DNA of 64,000 nt from Pedobacter africanus. Lineage in GTDB: Bacteria; Bacteroidota; Bacteroidia; Sphingobacteriales; Sphingobacteriaceae. The DNA lies in NCBI RefSeq assembly GCF_900176535.1, contig NZ_FWXT01000004.1, forward strand, positions 186,001-250,000. The letters are read 5' to 3'. Made by a program: the position numbers and the translations under genes. Every line of letters begins with the position of its first letter. The stretch's first letter is position 1. The notes beneath the pieces were generated by a model. That model saw only the letters and a program-made list of their open reading frames with translations. It did no database searches and was not told the DNA's origin. Positions 27,574 to 36,999 of the stretch are shown here, one piece after another.

Positions 27574-28318
27574 GATGAGATTGAAGTACATGCTGCTGCT
27601 TTGCTTTTGCCTGCCTTTTTTTTGCTATTGCCAGCAGGCCGGAGCAGATACTGTTGCCAAAAAGAACAGCTTTAAAATAGCCCCTTTTATCATACCGGCC
27701 GTATTCCTTGGCTATGGTGCAATGGCCGGGGGCGATAATTTTGTTCATGACCTGGACGTAACCACCAGGGCCGAATTGCAGGAAGACCATCCTTTTTTTT
27801 CTGTGAAGGCCGACAATTTTATGCAATATGCACCTGCAGCAGCGGTGTATGCACTAAACCTGTCAGGGGTAAAGGGCAAGCATAACCTGGTAGATGCCAC
27901 CGGCATTTATGCCATATCATTTGGTTTAATGAAGGCCTCAACCCTTATTGTTAAATCGGCCACACACCGCTTGCGTCCTGATGGCAGTACCTACAACTCC
28001 TTTCCCTCCGGTCATACTGCGACTTCATTTGCGGCAGCAGAATTTTTAAAGCAGGAGTATAAAGATGTCTCCCCCTGGTACGGCTATGCGGGTTATACGG
28101 TAGCTACCGCAACAGGGATCATGCGTTTGTACAACAACAGGCATTGGGTAAGCGATGTGGTTGCCGGTGCGGGCTTTGGCATTATTGCTACCAAAGTCAG
28201 CTACCTGGTGTATCCAAAATTAAAACAACTGATTGCCGGAAAGCGGCAGCAGGATTTTAGTTTGGTGCCAATTTACCAGGAAAAAGCTTTTGGTTTCTCC
28301 TTTGCCAGCCGTTTTTAA
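27572..28318 (+). CDS. PAP2-family phosphatase
   Basis: 248 residues from ATG 27572 (an in-frame TTG lies at 27566). Signal peptide ending near CYCQ, then the three PAP2 motifs: KSATHRLRP, PSGHT and RLYNNRHWVSDVVAG, with all catalytic residues present. Family members remove phosphate from undecaprenyl pyrophosphate, phosphatidate or lipid A. Which one applies here is not visible. Its stop overlaps the stop of the convergent efflux pump by 4 bases. Confidence 0.9.
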   Translation: MMRLKYMLLLCFCLPFFCYCQQAGADTVAKKNSFKIAPFIIPAVFLGYGAMAGGDNFVHDLDVTTRAELQEDHPFFSVKADNFMQYAPAAAVYALNLSGVKGKHNLVDATGIYAISFGLMKASTLIVKSATHRLRPDGSTYNSFPSGHTATSFAAAEFLKQEYKDVSPWYGYAGYTVATATGIMRLYNNRHWVSDVVAGAGFGIIATKVSYLVYPKLKQLIAGKRQQDFSLVPIYQEKAFGFSFASRF

Positions 28319-31300
28319 TTGCCTGCCACCGAAACGATGTGTTTCACCCTCTTCTTGTAAGCCCAGTAAAACACTATGGGATAAACAAAAAGATTGAACA
28401 GGGTATTGGTTACCAGACCGCCAATCACCACAATGGCAAGTGGTTTGGAAGCCTCGGAACCTATCCCGGTTGATAAGGCAGCAGGCATTAAACCTATAGC
28501 GGCCATCATGGCCGTCATGATTACCGGCCGCATCCTGCTGGCCACACCATCCCTTATGGCATCGGCAAAGCTCCAGTCGGCACGGTGTTTCAGTTCAGCT
28601 ATATTGCTTTTAAACCTGCTGATGAGGATCACCCCGTTTTGCACGCAGATGCCAAACAGGGCAATGAAACCGATACCTGCAGAGATATTGAAGTTTACCC
28701 CGGCAAGGAGCAGGGCTGCAATTCCGCCAACCAGGGCAAAAGGAACATTATTTAACACCAGCAGCGAATCTTTGATACTGCCAAACAATACAAAAAGAAT
28801 GAAGAAGATGAGCAGCAGACTGATGGGTACTGCAGTCGATAGCCTGGAAGTTGCCCTCTGCTGGTTCTCAAAATCGCCAGCCCATTCCAGTTTGTAAGCT
28901 TTAGGAAGCCTGATCTGTTCCTTTACCTTAGCCTGCGCTTCGGCAATGGTACTGCCCATGTCGCGTCCGCGGACAGAAAATTTGATTGCCCCGTAGCGCT
29001 GGTGCTTGTCGCGGTAAATGATACTCGGGCCCGTTATTTTGCGTATGCCGGAGATTTCGCTTAAAGGCACTTTGGTGCCCGACAGGGTAGGGATGCGCAA
29101 AGCGCCTATAGATACCTCATCGCTTCTGAAATCCTCAGGATAGCGGATCCTGAGCTCAAACTTCTGTTCCCCCTCATAAATCTCTGTAGCGGCTTTTCCG
29201 CCAATGGCCATTTCAATAATGGAATTGGCATCCTCGGTCCGCACCCCATATAAGGCCATTTTATCCTGGTCCAGGTTAATCTGCAACTCAGGCTGTCCAA
29301 GGTTCCGTAAAATGCCCAGGTCTTCAATGCCCGGAACGGTTTTCAGGATGTCGAATATCTTTTCTTCCTGCGCTTCAATATAAGCGTAATCATTGCCAAA
29401 CATTTTTACTACTATAGAGCCTTTAACACCCGAAACTGCTTCTTCCACATTGTCGGATATGGGCTGTGAAAAGTTCAGGCTAATGCCCGGGAAGCTTTTT
29501 AGTTTTTCCTGCATGCGCCTCACCAGCTGTTCTTTGCTCTCTTTACGTTTCCATTCCGATTTGGGGTAAATGTCTACCAGGAATTCCATATTGTAAAAAC
29601 CTGTGGCATCCGTACCGTCATTGGGCCTTCCGGTTTGCGAGAGCACCTGCCGTACCTCCTCAAAACTTAAAAAGATCTTTCGGATCTCGTCGCTCAGTTT
29701 TTTGGTTTCATTCAATGATACGCTTAAAGGCGCACTGGCCCTTACATAAATAGAACCTTCGTCCAGACTGGGCAAAAATTCTGTGCCCAGGAATTTAAAA
29801 CTCAATAAGCCGGCAAACAGTACAACCATGGCGCCTGTAAATACGGCTTTTTTAAACCTGAAGGCTGCATTAAACACCTTCATTACCGCCCGGCTCAGGT
29901 ATTCCAGAAAAATGTTGTGTTTTTCTCTTACATTCTTTTTCAGCAATACACTCGCCATAGCAGGTACCAGTGTAAAGGTGAGCAGCAGGGCGCCCAGCAG
30001 GGCAAAGCTCAATGTCCATGCCAGGGGCGAGAACATTTTGCCCTCTACCTTTTCAAAGGTGAAAACAGGCATCAGCCCGGTTATGATGATCAGCTTTGCA
30101 AAAAAGATGCCTTTCCCATTTTCCAGGCAGGCTTTTTTAATGAGGCCCAGCTTGCTCATGCGGTTGAATTTTTCAGTGCCGTTTTTAGCGGCGCTATGGT
30201 CAAGGGCCACAAAAATCCCCTCCACCATAACTACGGCCCCATCTATGATGATCCCAAAATCGATAGCGCCCATAGAGAGCAGATTGGCCGACATGCCCTT
30301 AAGTTTTAAGCAGATGAAGGCAAACAACAGCGCAAGCGGAATGATGAGGGAAACGATGAGTGTCGTTCTCCAGTCGGCCATAAACAGAAATACAATCAGG
30401 GTTACAAAAATGATCCCTTCCAGCATGTTGTGCATTACAGTATGGGTCGCAAAGTCGACCAGGTTTTCGCGATCATAAAAGGGACTTATCTTTACATCTC
30501 CCGGAAGGATATGCTCGTTTACCGCTTTGATTTTAAGCTTCAGGTTCCGGATTACCTCGCTGGGGTTTTCACCCTTACGCATCACCACAATGCCTTCCAC
30601 CACATCCGGGTCGCGGTCACGTCCCACTTGTCCTAATCTGGGCAAAGCCGATTCTGTAACCTCTGCAATGGTTTTTACATATACCGGGCTGCCGTTAAAA
30701 TTGTCGACAATGATGTTTTTAATGTCGTCTATATTGTTCAGCACACCAATGCCCCTTACCACATAGGCCTGTCCGCCCTGCTCAATCACGTCGCCACCCA
30801 CATTTACATTACTTTTCGATACCGCATCAAACAGCTCGGTGGCGGTTACGCCGTATTGCAGGGATTTCTGCGGGTCAACCGTAATCTGATAGGTTTTAAC
30901 TTCGCCTCCAAAGCTCACCACATCGGCAATACCAGGTACCGAGAGGAGTTCCCGCTGTACCACCCAATCCTGCAGGGTTTTCAATTCCCTTACCGATTTC
31001 TGGTCGCTTTGAAGCGTGTATCGGAAAATTTCACCCGTCGGGCCATATGGCGGCTGTACCTCGGGTTTTGCGCCGGCAGGCAGATCTGCCTCGTCCAGGT
31101 GGTTGTTTACCTGCACCCGTGCAAACTGGTAATCTACATCATCTTCAAAAGTGATTTTTACGACCGACAAACCAAAAAGGGAAGAGGAGCGGATGGAAGT
31201 CCGTTTTTCGGTAGGGTTCATCGCTATTTCAAGGGGCCTGCTCACAAACTTTTCCACCTCTTCGGCGCTTCTTCCCGGCCATTGGGTAATGATGGTGATA

Positions 31301-31446
31301 TTGGTATTGGTTACATCGGGGAAAGCCTCAATGGTGGTGTGCTTAAAGCTGAGATAGCCCGCTAAAACCAGGATGAAAGTGGCAAAGAAAATGAAGTACT
31401 TGTTCTTCAGGGCAAAGCCGATGACAGACTTAATGGATTGATTCAT
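28315..31446 (-). CDS. czcA: CzcA/CusA-family heavy-metal RND efflux pump
   Basis: 1043 residues with the RND plan: TM1, a large periplasmic loop, TM2-6, TM7, a second loop and TM8-12. The TM4 signature is GAIDFGIIIDGAVVMVEG, the DFG..D..E pattern of divalent-cation (Co/Zn/Ni) HME-RND pumps. The Cu/Ag CusA type differs here. It exports metal by proton antiport across both membranes with the adaptor and TolC-type proteins encoded just upstream. The exact metal is an inference from one motif. Confidence 0.92.
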   Translation of the reverse strand: MNQSIKSVIGFALKNKYFIFFATFILVLAGYLSFKHTTIEAFPDVTNTNITIITQWPGRSAEEVEKFVSRPLEIAMNPTEKRTSIRSSSLFGLSVVKITFEDDVDYQFARVQVNNHLDEADLPAGAKPEVQPPYGPTGEIFRYTLQSDQKSVRELKTLQDWVVQRELLSVPGIADVVSFGGEVKTYQITVDPQKSLQYGVTATELFDAVSKSNVNVGGDVIEQGGQAYVVRGIGVLNNIDDIKNIIVDNFNGSPVYVKTIAEVTESALPRLGQVGRDRDPDVVEGIVVMRKGENPSEVIRNLKLKIKAVNEHILPGDVKISPFYDRENLVDFATHTVMHNMLEGIIFVTLIVFLFMADWRTTLIVSLIIPLALLFAFICLKLKGMSANLLSMGAIDFGIIIDGAVVMVEGIFVALDHSAAKNGTEKFNRMSKLGLIKKACLENGKGIFFAKLIIITGLMPVFTFEKVEGKMFSPLAWTLSFALLGALLLTFTLVPAMASVLLKKNVREKHNIFLEYLSRAVMKVFNAAFRFKKAVFTGAMVVLFAGLLSFKFLGTEFLPSLDEGSIYVRASAPLSVSLNETKKLSDEIRKIFLSFEEVRQVLSQTGRPNDGTDATGFYNMEFLVDIYPKSEWKRKESKEQLVRRMQEKLKSFPGISLNFSQPISDNVEEAVSGVKGSIVVKMFGNDYAYIEAQEEKIFDILKTVPGIEDLGILRNLGQPELQINLDQDKMALYGVRTEDANSIIEMAIGGKAATEIYEGEQKFELRIRYPEDFRSDEVSIGALRIPTLSGTKVPLSEISGIRKITGPSIIYRDKHQRYGAIKFSVRGRDMGSTIAEAQAKVKEQIRLPKAYKLEWAGDFENQQRATSRLSTAVPISLLLIFFILFVLFGSIKDSLLVLNNVPFALVGGIAALLLAGVNFNISAGIGFIALFGICVQNGVILISRFKSNIAELKHRADWSFADAIRDGVASRMRPVIMTAMMAAIGLMPAALSTGIGSEASKPLAIVVIGGLVTNTLFNLFVYPIVFYWAYKKRVKHIVSVAGN

Positions 31447-31467
31447 CAGTAAAGGTTTTTAATAAGG

Positions 31468-32562
31468 TTATGGTTTCAGGCTATCGTAAAGGAAGAGCTG
31501 TTTCGAGGCAATTACACGATCACCCGCCCGCAGGCCATTGCTGATGTAGGCTTTGTTCTCAAATTTCCTGCTCAGCTCAACCTCCTGGATACGAACCTTT
31601 TTAACCGGATCCAGCACCAAAGCAAAGTATCTGTTGTTGTCAAAAATGAGACAGTCGGCGTTCACTACAGGCAGGCTGTTGTTGTTCCTGCCTGCAATCT
31701 GAACCCGGCCCATCATGCCGGGTTTTAACAGTTGTGCCGTATTCGGGATCACAACGCGGGCATTCATTACTTTACTTTCGTTGTTCAGCATGCTGTAGAC
31801 CTTACTGATCTTTCCTTTGAAGACCTCGTCGGGGTACGAAAGAACAGTAATGCTGACCTCATCCCCCTCTTTAACCCTGGCAATATCACTTTCATAAATG
31901 TTGAGCATTGCCCATACGTCCGACAGATCGGCAACGGTAAACAGGTTCTCACTGTTATCAGGCCTTACCTGCATGTTATCGGTCAGGTTCTTTTCGATGA
32001 TGAAGCCGGAAATCGGTGATTTCAGCGTATAGATCCCATTTTTATTTCCCCCGTTCAGGTTCAGGAGGGTACGGTTCCTTTTATCTTCTGCCAGTTTCAC
32101 CATTAGCTCGTTATTGGCCTGTTCCAGTTCGCGTGCCGATGCCAGTCCGCTGTTGTACATATCTTCTGCCAGTTTTGCACTTCTCTGAGCATTTTTCAGC
32201 TCCGCCGATGAACTGATGGCCTCTTTGTCGAACCCGGCCATTTCTGCACTGGTCATGACAGCCAGTACCTGTCCTTTGCCAACCCTGTCGCCCAGTTTGA
32301 CCGGAACACGTTGTACATAACCGCTTACCATGGGGTATATGCGGGCTATCTTTTCCTCATTGGCTGTAATCCTGGCCGAAAAGTTCAGCTCGGTTTGGTT
32401 ATTGGCCCCTTGTACGGTATCGATCTTCAATCTGCCGATCAGTGTATCTGTCAGTTCAAATTTTTCTTCTTTAGGCAGTTCCCTGCTTTGCTCAGTACAA
32501 CCAGACCATAAAATGGCAGACAGTATAAAGGCGGTACCGATATTTTTTAGTGTGTGTTGCAT
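31468..32562 (-). CDS. czcB: RND periplasmic adaptor lipoprotein
   Basis: 364 residues. Lipobox WSGC at about residues 19-22, then a membrane-fusion core: a barrel-sandwich half (ARIYPMVSGYVQRVPVKLGDRVGKGQ, written in parts: VSGYVQRVPVKLGDRVGKGQ), a helical hairpin, the second lipoyl half (LKSPISGFI) and a beta-barrel. It bridges the pump and the TolC-type channel, lying 21 bases upstream of the pump gene and 5 bases after tolC. Confidence 0.91.
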   Translation of the reverse strand: MQHTLKNIGTAFILSAILWSGCTEQSRELPKEEKFELTDTLIGRLKIDTVQGANNQTELNFSARITANEEKIARIYPMVSGYVQRVPVKLGDRVGKGQVLAVMTSAEMAGFDKEAISSSAELKNAQRSAKLAEDMYNSGLASARELEQANNELMVKLAEDKRNRTLLNLNGGNKNGIYTLKSPISGFIIEKNLTDNMQVRPDNSENLFTVADLSDVWAMLNIYESDIARVKEGDEVSITVLSYPDEVFKGKISKVYSMLNNESKVMNARVVIPNTAQLLKPGMMGRVQIAGRNNNSLPVVNADCLIFDNNRYFALVLDPVKKVRIQEVELSRKFENKAYISNGLRAGDRVIASKQLFLYDSLKP

Positions 32563-32567
32563 TTGTG

Positions 32568-33836
32568 TTATTTAAATAGCGTAGAGCCGGTTACAAAATT
32601 GAGTTCTTCCCTGGCGTTCATCCTTTCATATTTCAGTTCATTGATCTGCAATGTGCTGGCTTTATAGGAATCGTAAAAATCCAGGAACTCAATCAGGCTG
32701 ATGTTCCTGTTTTTAAAGTTTCTGATCACTTCTGTAATCAGTTTATCGAAATCGCCGCTGAAATTCGGATCTATGCCCTGGTAGAGGTTTTCAGTTCTCA
32801 GGGCCGAGGTAAAGGTCTTATAAACTTCGTTTTCAAGCTTCAGATTTTGTTGTTTCAGGTTCGTTTTACCTTCTTCGAGGGCGATTTTTGCTTTTTTGAT
32901 CTCGCCCTGGTTCCGGTTAAATAGTGGAAGCGGCACTTTGATGCCGATGCCGGTATATTTTTCAGGATAACTTCCCTGCAGGTCATAGCTTAAGGAAAGT
33001 TCTACATCAGGAACTGCGTTGGCCTTTTGTAGTTTAAGGTTGCTTTCGGCATAGCTGATGCCAGTTTGTGCCAATTGCAAATCGGCCCGGTTCAGCCTTG
33101 CCGAGTCCAGCAAAGCAGCATAAGATTGCTGCTCCGGATGGTAATCCTTTTCTTCAGCACCGGTGAGTTCCAGCTTCAGATTGGCATCCGGCCTGGTATT
33201 CGTCATCAGCTTGATTTCTGTTTGCAGGTCTGCTATATTGTTGAGGAGGCCGGTGTATTCTACCTGCAGACTGTACAGCAGGGATTTGATCCTGATCATG
33301 TCTTTCATGGCCACGTTGCCCGCTTTAAACTGCTGTTCATTGGCGCCTAATAATATTTTCAGGGAGCGGATCTGCTCTTCATATACTTTTGCCGATTGTT
33401 GCTGGTAGTAAGCTTTGTAAAATGTTGAGCCCAGGTTAAAGCGAAGGCTGCGCATCAGGTCGAAATATTGGTGTTCGGCCATTTTAACGCCTGCACCCGC
33501 CAGTTGTATATTTTTGTTGCGCTTGCCTGCAAGTCTGATCATCTGCGACAGCGTAGCCTGATATTGACCTGTGGCAGCATTGGTTTGCAGCCATTTTTTG
33601 GTGTCCTTGTTGTAGAGCTGGTTTTCGTAGCTCAATTCAGGGTTGTCAAATAGCCTGGCTGTAATGACTTCGGCCTTTGCCTGTTCAATTTGATAATGCT
33701 GGGCAATCAGCTGCTGGTTTTGCGCTGCAAACATTTTTTCTGCCTGCCGGAGATCAAGCCTGAGCGTATCTTGTGCCATGCTGACGGAGGTAAAGGCGGA
33801 CAGTAAAAGCGCAATCAGGATTAATGGTTTTTTCAT
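32568..33836 (-). CDS. czcC: TolC-family outer-membrane channel (CzcC-like)
   Basis: 422 residues from the ATG at 33836; an in-frame TTG at 33845 lies inside the promoter. Signal peptide ending SMAQ, then two outer-membrane-efflux repeats with long coiled-coil helices. It is the first gene of the efflux operon (channel, adaptor, pump). The start lies 6 bases after a perfect -7 box, so the message has almost no leader. Confidence 0.9.
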   Translation of the reverse strand: MKKPLILIALLLSAFTSVSMAQDTLRLDLRQAEKMFAAQNQQLIAQHYQIEQAKAEVITARLFDNPELSYENQLYNKDTKKWLQTNAATGQYQATLSQMIRLAGKRNKNIQLAGAGVKMAEHQYFDLMRSLRFNLGSTFYKAYYQQQSAKVYEEQIRSLKILLGANEQQFKAGNVAMKDMIRIKSLLYSLQVEYTGLLNNIADLQTEIKLMTNTRPDANLKLELTGAEEKDYHPEQQSYAALLDSARLNRADLQLAQTGISYAESNLKLQKANAVPDVELSLSYDLQGSYPEKYTGIGIKVPLPLFNRNQGEIKKAKIALEEGKTNLKQQNLKLENEVYKTFTSALRTENLYQGIDPNFSGDFDKLITEVIRNFKNRNISLIEFLDFYDSYKASTLQINELKYERMNAREELNFVTGSTLFK

Positions 33837-33842
33837 CTCCCG

Positions 33843-33903
33843 CAAAGCTATCTGCAGGAGATTAAAACCGGATTAAAGCCAAATTAAAGCGGCATTAATG
33901 TTT
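33843..33903 (-). promoter_or_regulatory. Efflux operon promoter with four 11-bp-spaced regulator sites
   Basis: On the minus strand the units CATTAATGCCG, CTTTAATTTGG, CTTTAATCCGG and TTTTAATCTCC follow each other without gaps (33903 to 33860). The -7 box TAGCTTTG comes 9 bases later (33850-33843). Eleven-bp direct repeats abutting a promoter are the usual target of OmpR/PhoB-type regulators, and one is encoded 1.4 kb upstream. No -33 box is seen, as expected for activated promoters. Confidence 0.7.
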
Positions 33904-35253
33904 AGGGAAAATAACAGTAAAGGTAGCACCCTGGCCGGGCTCTGAGTTGACCCGGATGGTACCTTTATACAGCGTAATGATCTTATGGGCCATGTACAGC
34001 CCCATGCCGCTGCCTTTGTGCTGGTGCTGCGCAGCCGAACTGTAGAAGGGCTTAAAGAGCTCTTGAAGTTCCTGTGCCGCAATGCCGCAACCCCGGTCTG
34101 TAAAAGATAGGGCCATGCCGTCTTCCGTAATTTTTAAAGTGCAGTGTACGGGCTGCCGATCGGAAAATTTAAATGCATTGGAGAGGATATTGTTGAAAGC
34201 AATCTGTAGCAACACAGGGTTCGCCTGTATGCTGAGCGCCGCTTCATCCTCGGGCAGATCGTTTGTCGTAATGATAAGCTCGCAGTTTTCTTTTTCTTTC
34301 CATTCTGACTGCAAGGCCCATAACATTTCATCTATACGTACAGGGCTTAAGGCAGCTGATGCAAATTCAAGATCGGCCTGGGCCAGGCTCATTAAGCTGC
34401 TGATGGTCTGTTCCATTTTTCCCGCATCTTCCAGGACCGAGGCCAGTGCATTTCTGTAATCTTCCTTTTCCCTGTCCTGCGAAAGTGCAATCTCGGCGGC
34501 TATGCTCATCCTGGTTACGGGGGTCCTCAATTCGTGGGATGCATTGGCTACAAAAGTTTTTTGCAGCACAAAGGCCTGTTCCAGGTGTTCCATCAGGTTA
34601 TTGAAATTTTGTGCCAGCAGGCTGATCTCATTTTTATCAGGGCCTTCCTGTACCCGGAAATGCAGGTTGTTTGATTTGATCTGTTTAACTTCCCCAATAA
34701 AGCGGTCCAGCGGCTTTAATATTCTTTTGGCAATCCACCTGCCCGATAAAAGCAGCCCGGCAAAAATGACCACGAAGATGATGATCATGATCTTTTTCAG
34801 CTTATCAAGCCGGTAATAAGTACTCCGGTCTATGGCAGAGGCCAGGATCACAAAATCGCCCTGGTTGTCTTTATAAAAGATCCCTACCACCTGGCGCCTG
34901 CCGTCCTTAAATTGTATTTTCTTTTGCTTTCTGACCTTATTGATGGTCTCATTGTCCCAATACTGCTGCTCGTCGCCAATAAATGTGGCGCTGTTCTTTG
35001 AGTTGTAAATGCGGATGACTTCGCTGTTCAGGGTTTCCAGGTATTGGTCCCTTACTTTTTTCAGCGAGTCAGACGAGATTTCATCTGCTTCCAGGTAAAG
35101 CTTGGCCGTTACCATGGTACGGTCTTTAAGCCTCGAAAAAAAATCAATCTCCATAAACCGGGCAAACATAAAATATACCGCGCACAATACAGCCAGAAGG
35201 GTCAGGGTGCTGATCAGTGTAAAGTACAAAGCCAGGCGGTCTTTAATTTTCAT
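33895..35253 (-). CDS. Sensor histidine kinase of the efflux locus
   Basis: 452 residues. TM1 (about 10-32), a periplasmic sensor of about 120 residues, TM2 (about 152-172), HAMP, HisKA with ASHELRTPVTR and HATPase with TDRGCGIAAQEL and KGSGMGLYMAH. It is of the CusS/CzcS-like class that detects periplasmic metal. The gene starts 5 bases after its response regulator and its end overlaps the efflux promoter. Confidence 0.92.
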   Translation of the reverse strand: MKIKDRLALYFTLISTLTLLAVLCAVYFMFARFMEIDFFSRLKDRTMVTAKLYLEADEISSDSLKKVRDQYLETLNSEVIRIYNSKNSATFIGDEQQYWDNETINKVRKQKKIQFKDGRRQVVGIFYKDNQGDFVILASAIDRSTYYRLDKLKKIMIIIFVVIFAGLLLSGRWIAKRILKPLDRFIGEVKQIKSNNLHFRVQEGPDKNEISLLAQNFNNLMEHLEQAFVLQKTFVANASHELRTPVTRMSIAAEIALSQDREKEDYRNALASVLEDAGKMEQTISSLMSLAQADLEFASAALSPVRIDEMLWALQSEWKEKENCELIITTNDLPEDEAALSIQANPVLLQIAFNNILSNAFKFSDRQPVHCTLKITEDGMALSFTDRGCGIAAQELQELFKPFYSSAAQHQHKGSGMGLYMAHKIITLYKGTIRVNSEPGQGATFTVIFPKH

Positions 35254-35258
35254 TTTGC

Positions 35259-35936
35259 CTATTTAAGTATGTAGCCCATATTGATTTTGGTATGGATGAC
35301 TTTTCTTGAAAAGCCTTTCTCAATTTTATTGCGTAGAAAATTTACGTAAACGTCTATCACATTGGTGCCGGTATCGAATGTGATGTCCCAGGCATGCTCG
35401 GCAATGTATTGTCTGGACAACAGCCGGTTCGGATTCCGCAGGAACAGTTCCAGTAAGGTGTATTCCTTAGCGGTGAGCGCAATGTGTATACCCGCCCTCT
35501 TCACTTCTTTGCTATAGGTATTCAGGGAGATGTCCTCAAATACCAATTCATGCTCTTTTTTTTCTGGCGTTACCGCATACCTGCGCAGCAGTGCTTCAAT
35601 CCTGGCCAGCAATTCTTTAAAATGAAAAGGCTTGGCCAGGTAATCATCGGCACCGGCATTTAACCCCGTTACCTTATCATCCACATTTCCAAGGGCAGTC
35701 AGCATTAAGATGGGCAGGTTTTGCTGAACCTGACGCAGTTGGCGGCAAAGTGTGATGCCATCTATGCCCGGCATCATAATGTCCAGGATCAGCAGGTTGA
35801 AGCCCGTACTGTCAAAGTTCTCCAGCAGCTGCCTGCCATCTGTAAAATGAACTACTTCATAGCCGCTTTCCTCAAGTCCGGTTTTAACCAGGCTGCCAAT
35901 TTTAAGGTCATCTTCTGCCAGTCCAATCTTAAACAT
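35259..35936 (-). CDS. OmpR-family response regulator of the efflux locus
   Basis: 225 residues from ATG 35936 (MFKIGLAEDD); the frame is open to 35972, but the -7 box lies between. A receiver domain with acidic pair D9-D10, phospho-acceptor Asp52 (LLILDIMMPG) and Lys in YLAKPF is followed by a winged-HTH DNA-binding domain (LTAKEYTLLELFLRNPNRLLSR, shown in parts: LTAKEYTLLELFLRNP). It most likely activates the efflux operon through the 11-bp repeats downstream. Confidence 0.93.
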   Translation of the reverse strand: MFKIGLAEDDLKIGSLVKTGLEESGYEVVHFTDGRQLLENFDSTGFNLLILDIMMPGIDGITLCRQLRQVQQNLPILMLTALGNVDDKVTGLNAGADDYLAKPFHFKELLARIEALLRRYAVTPEKKEHELVFEDISLNTYSKEVKRAGIHIALTAKEYTLLELFLRNPNRLLSRQYIAEHAWDITFDTGTNVIDVYVNFLRNKIEKGFSRKVIHTKINMGYILK

Positions 35937-35940
35937 ACCG

Positions 35941-35948
35941 CAAATATA
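35941..35948 (-). promoter_or_regulatory. -7 box TATATTTG, leaderless response-regulator promoter
   Basis: Perfect TAnnTTTG on the minus strand with the ATG 4 bases after it. A TTG lies 21 bases upstream. The transcript should begin at or next to the start codon. Confidence 0.5.
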
Positions 35949-35995
35949 GGGCTTAATCGGAATTGGCGTCAATTGCCTGGCAAATCCAGGTAGGT

Positions 35996-36901
35996 TTAAA
36001 TGCTGATCTTAAGTTTTTTGGTCAGATAGTCGCGCGTAATCTGTCCGCTTTCCAGAGGCGTACGGCCTTTAACCGGAACAGCATCCAGTTCAACAATGGC
36101 GTATCCGTTAAAATGAATTGTTTTTAAAGCTGCAAATACTGAAGGGAGGTTAACGCGCCCCTGTCCAAGCTCTACAAAAATGTATCCTTTTGCATCTGCG
36201 GTATCCTTTACATCTTTAATGTGCAGGCAGTCCAGCCGGTCTTTGTATTTTATAATTGCTGCTGCAGGATCACCACCCCCTTGCTGATAATGGCCAATGT
36301 CCAGCAAGAGCTTTACATATTTCGGATCGGAATTTTTTAAGATCACATCCACTTCTTCAGGGCTTTCGCCAAGTTGTCCCATGTGGTTATGATAAGTTGT
36401 TTTTATACCGATCGCTGCAGTACGTTTGCCAATCTCATTCAATAATGCAGCATATTTAACCAGGTCTTCATGGCTTACCTTACCTGTTTTAGGACGGGAT
36501 GAATTGGTAATCTGGATGCTGTTGCCACCCAGGATCTTCACAAAACGGGCGCTTTCCAGGTGTTTGCTGATCTCGGCCTCATCATTGCCTGTATTGATGT
36601 TCGCATTGCCACTTGAATACATGGGCAGAGCGAGTTTGGCATCTTTCAGCAAACGGATCAGCTCTTCAGGCTTTTGTCCGAATTGGGTATGGGCATTTGC
36701 CCTAAGCTGTATGCCTTTGAAACCCAGACCGGAGATCTCCTCAATGGCCTGTTTAATGTTGTCGCCCCAGGTAATTGCCGCGTATCCGTATTGGATTGAG
36801 GCAGCAGGCAATACCGCGGCCAATAAATCGGAGGGGGCCAGCAGTGGCGCGGCTGATAAAAGACCAATTTGGGTAAGGAAGCTACGACGCGATTGTTTCA
36901 T
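35996..36901 (-). CDS. Sugar phosphate isomerase/epimerase-type TIM barrel with Tat signal
   Basis: 301 residues. The N-terminus has the twin-arginine motif SRRSFLTQ and a hydrophobic stretch, so export folded through Tat is likely. The body is a xylose-isomerase-like TIM barrel (GFKGIQLRANAHT, KTTYHNHMGQ, LLLDIGHYQQGGGDP, LHIKDVKD) with the His, Asp and Glu pattern of a divalent metal site. The reaction is unknown; exported members in Bacteroidota are often linked to sugar metabolism. Confidence 0.86.
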   Translation of the reverse strand: MKQSRRSFLTQIGLLSAAPLLAPSDLLAAVLPAASIQYGYAAITWGDNIKQAIEEISGLGFKGIQLRANAHTQFGQKPEELIRLLKDAKLALPMYSSGNANINTGNDEAEISKHLESARFVKILGGNSIQITNSSRPKTGKVSHEDLVKYAALLNEIGKRTAAIGIKTTYHNHMGQLGESPEEVDVILKNSDPKYVKLLLDIGHYQQGGGDPAAAIIKYKDRLDCLHIKDVKDTADAKGYIFVELGQGRVNLPSVFAALKTIHFNGYAIVELDAVPVKGRTPLESGQITRDYLTKKLKISI

Positions 36902-36947
36902 TTTTCTTTTTTAGGGGTTCAGGTGTACAAATTAAGTTTTTTTTGAT

Positions 36948-36977
36948 ACAAAAAAAGAGGTGCCGTTAAACACCTCT
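36948..36977 (-). terminator. Terminator after the KKDGTPDMR protein gene
   Basis: On the minus strand, AGAGGTG and its complement CACCTCT close an 8-base loop and are followed by a run of T (A run on the + strand, 36949-36956). Confidence 0.8.
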
Positions 36978-36999
36978 CTTACCATCAAACCTCACAAAA

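Noticed and set aside
29783..30478. 231-codon + strand frame inside the RND pump gene
   Set aside because: Antisense shadow of a conserved membrane protein, as are 28394-28897 and 30856-31365.
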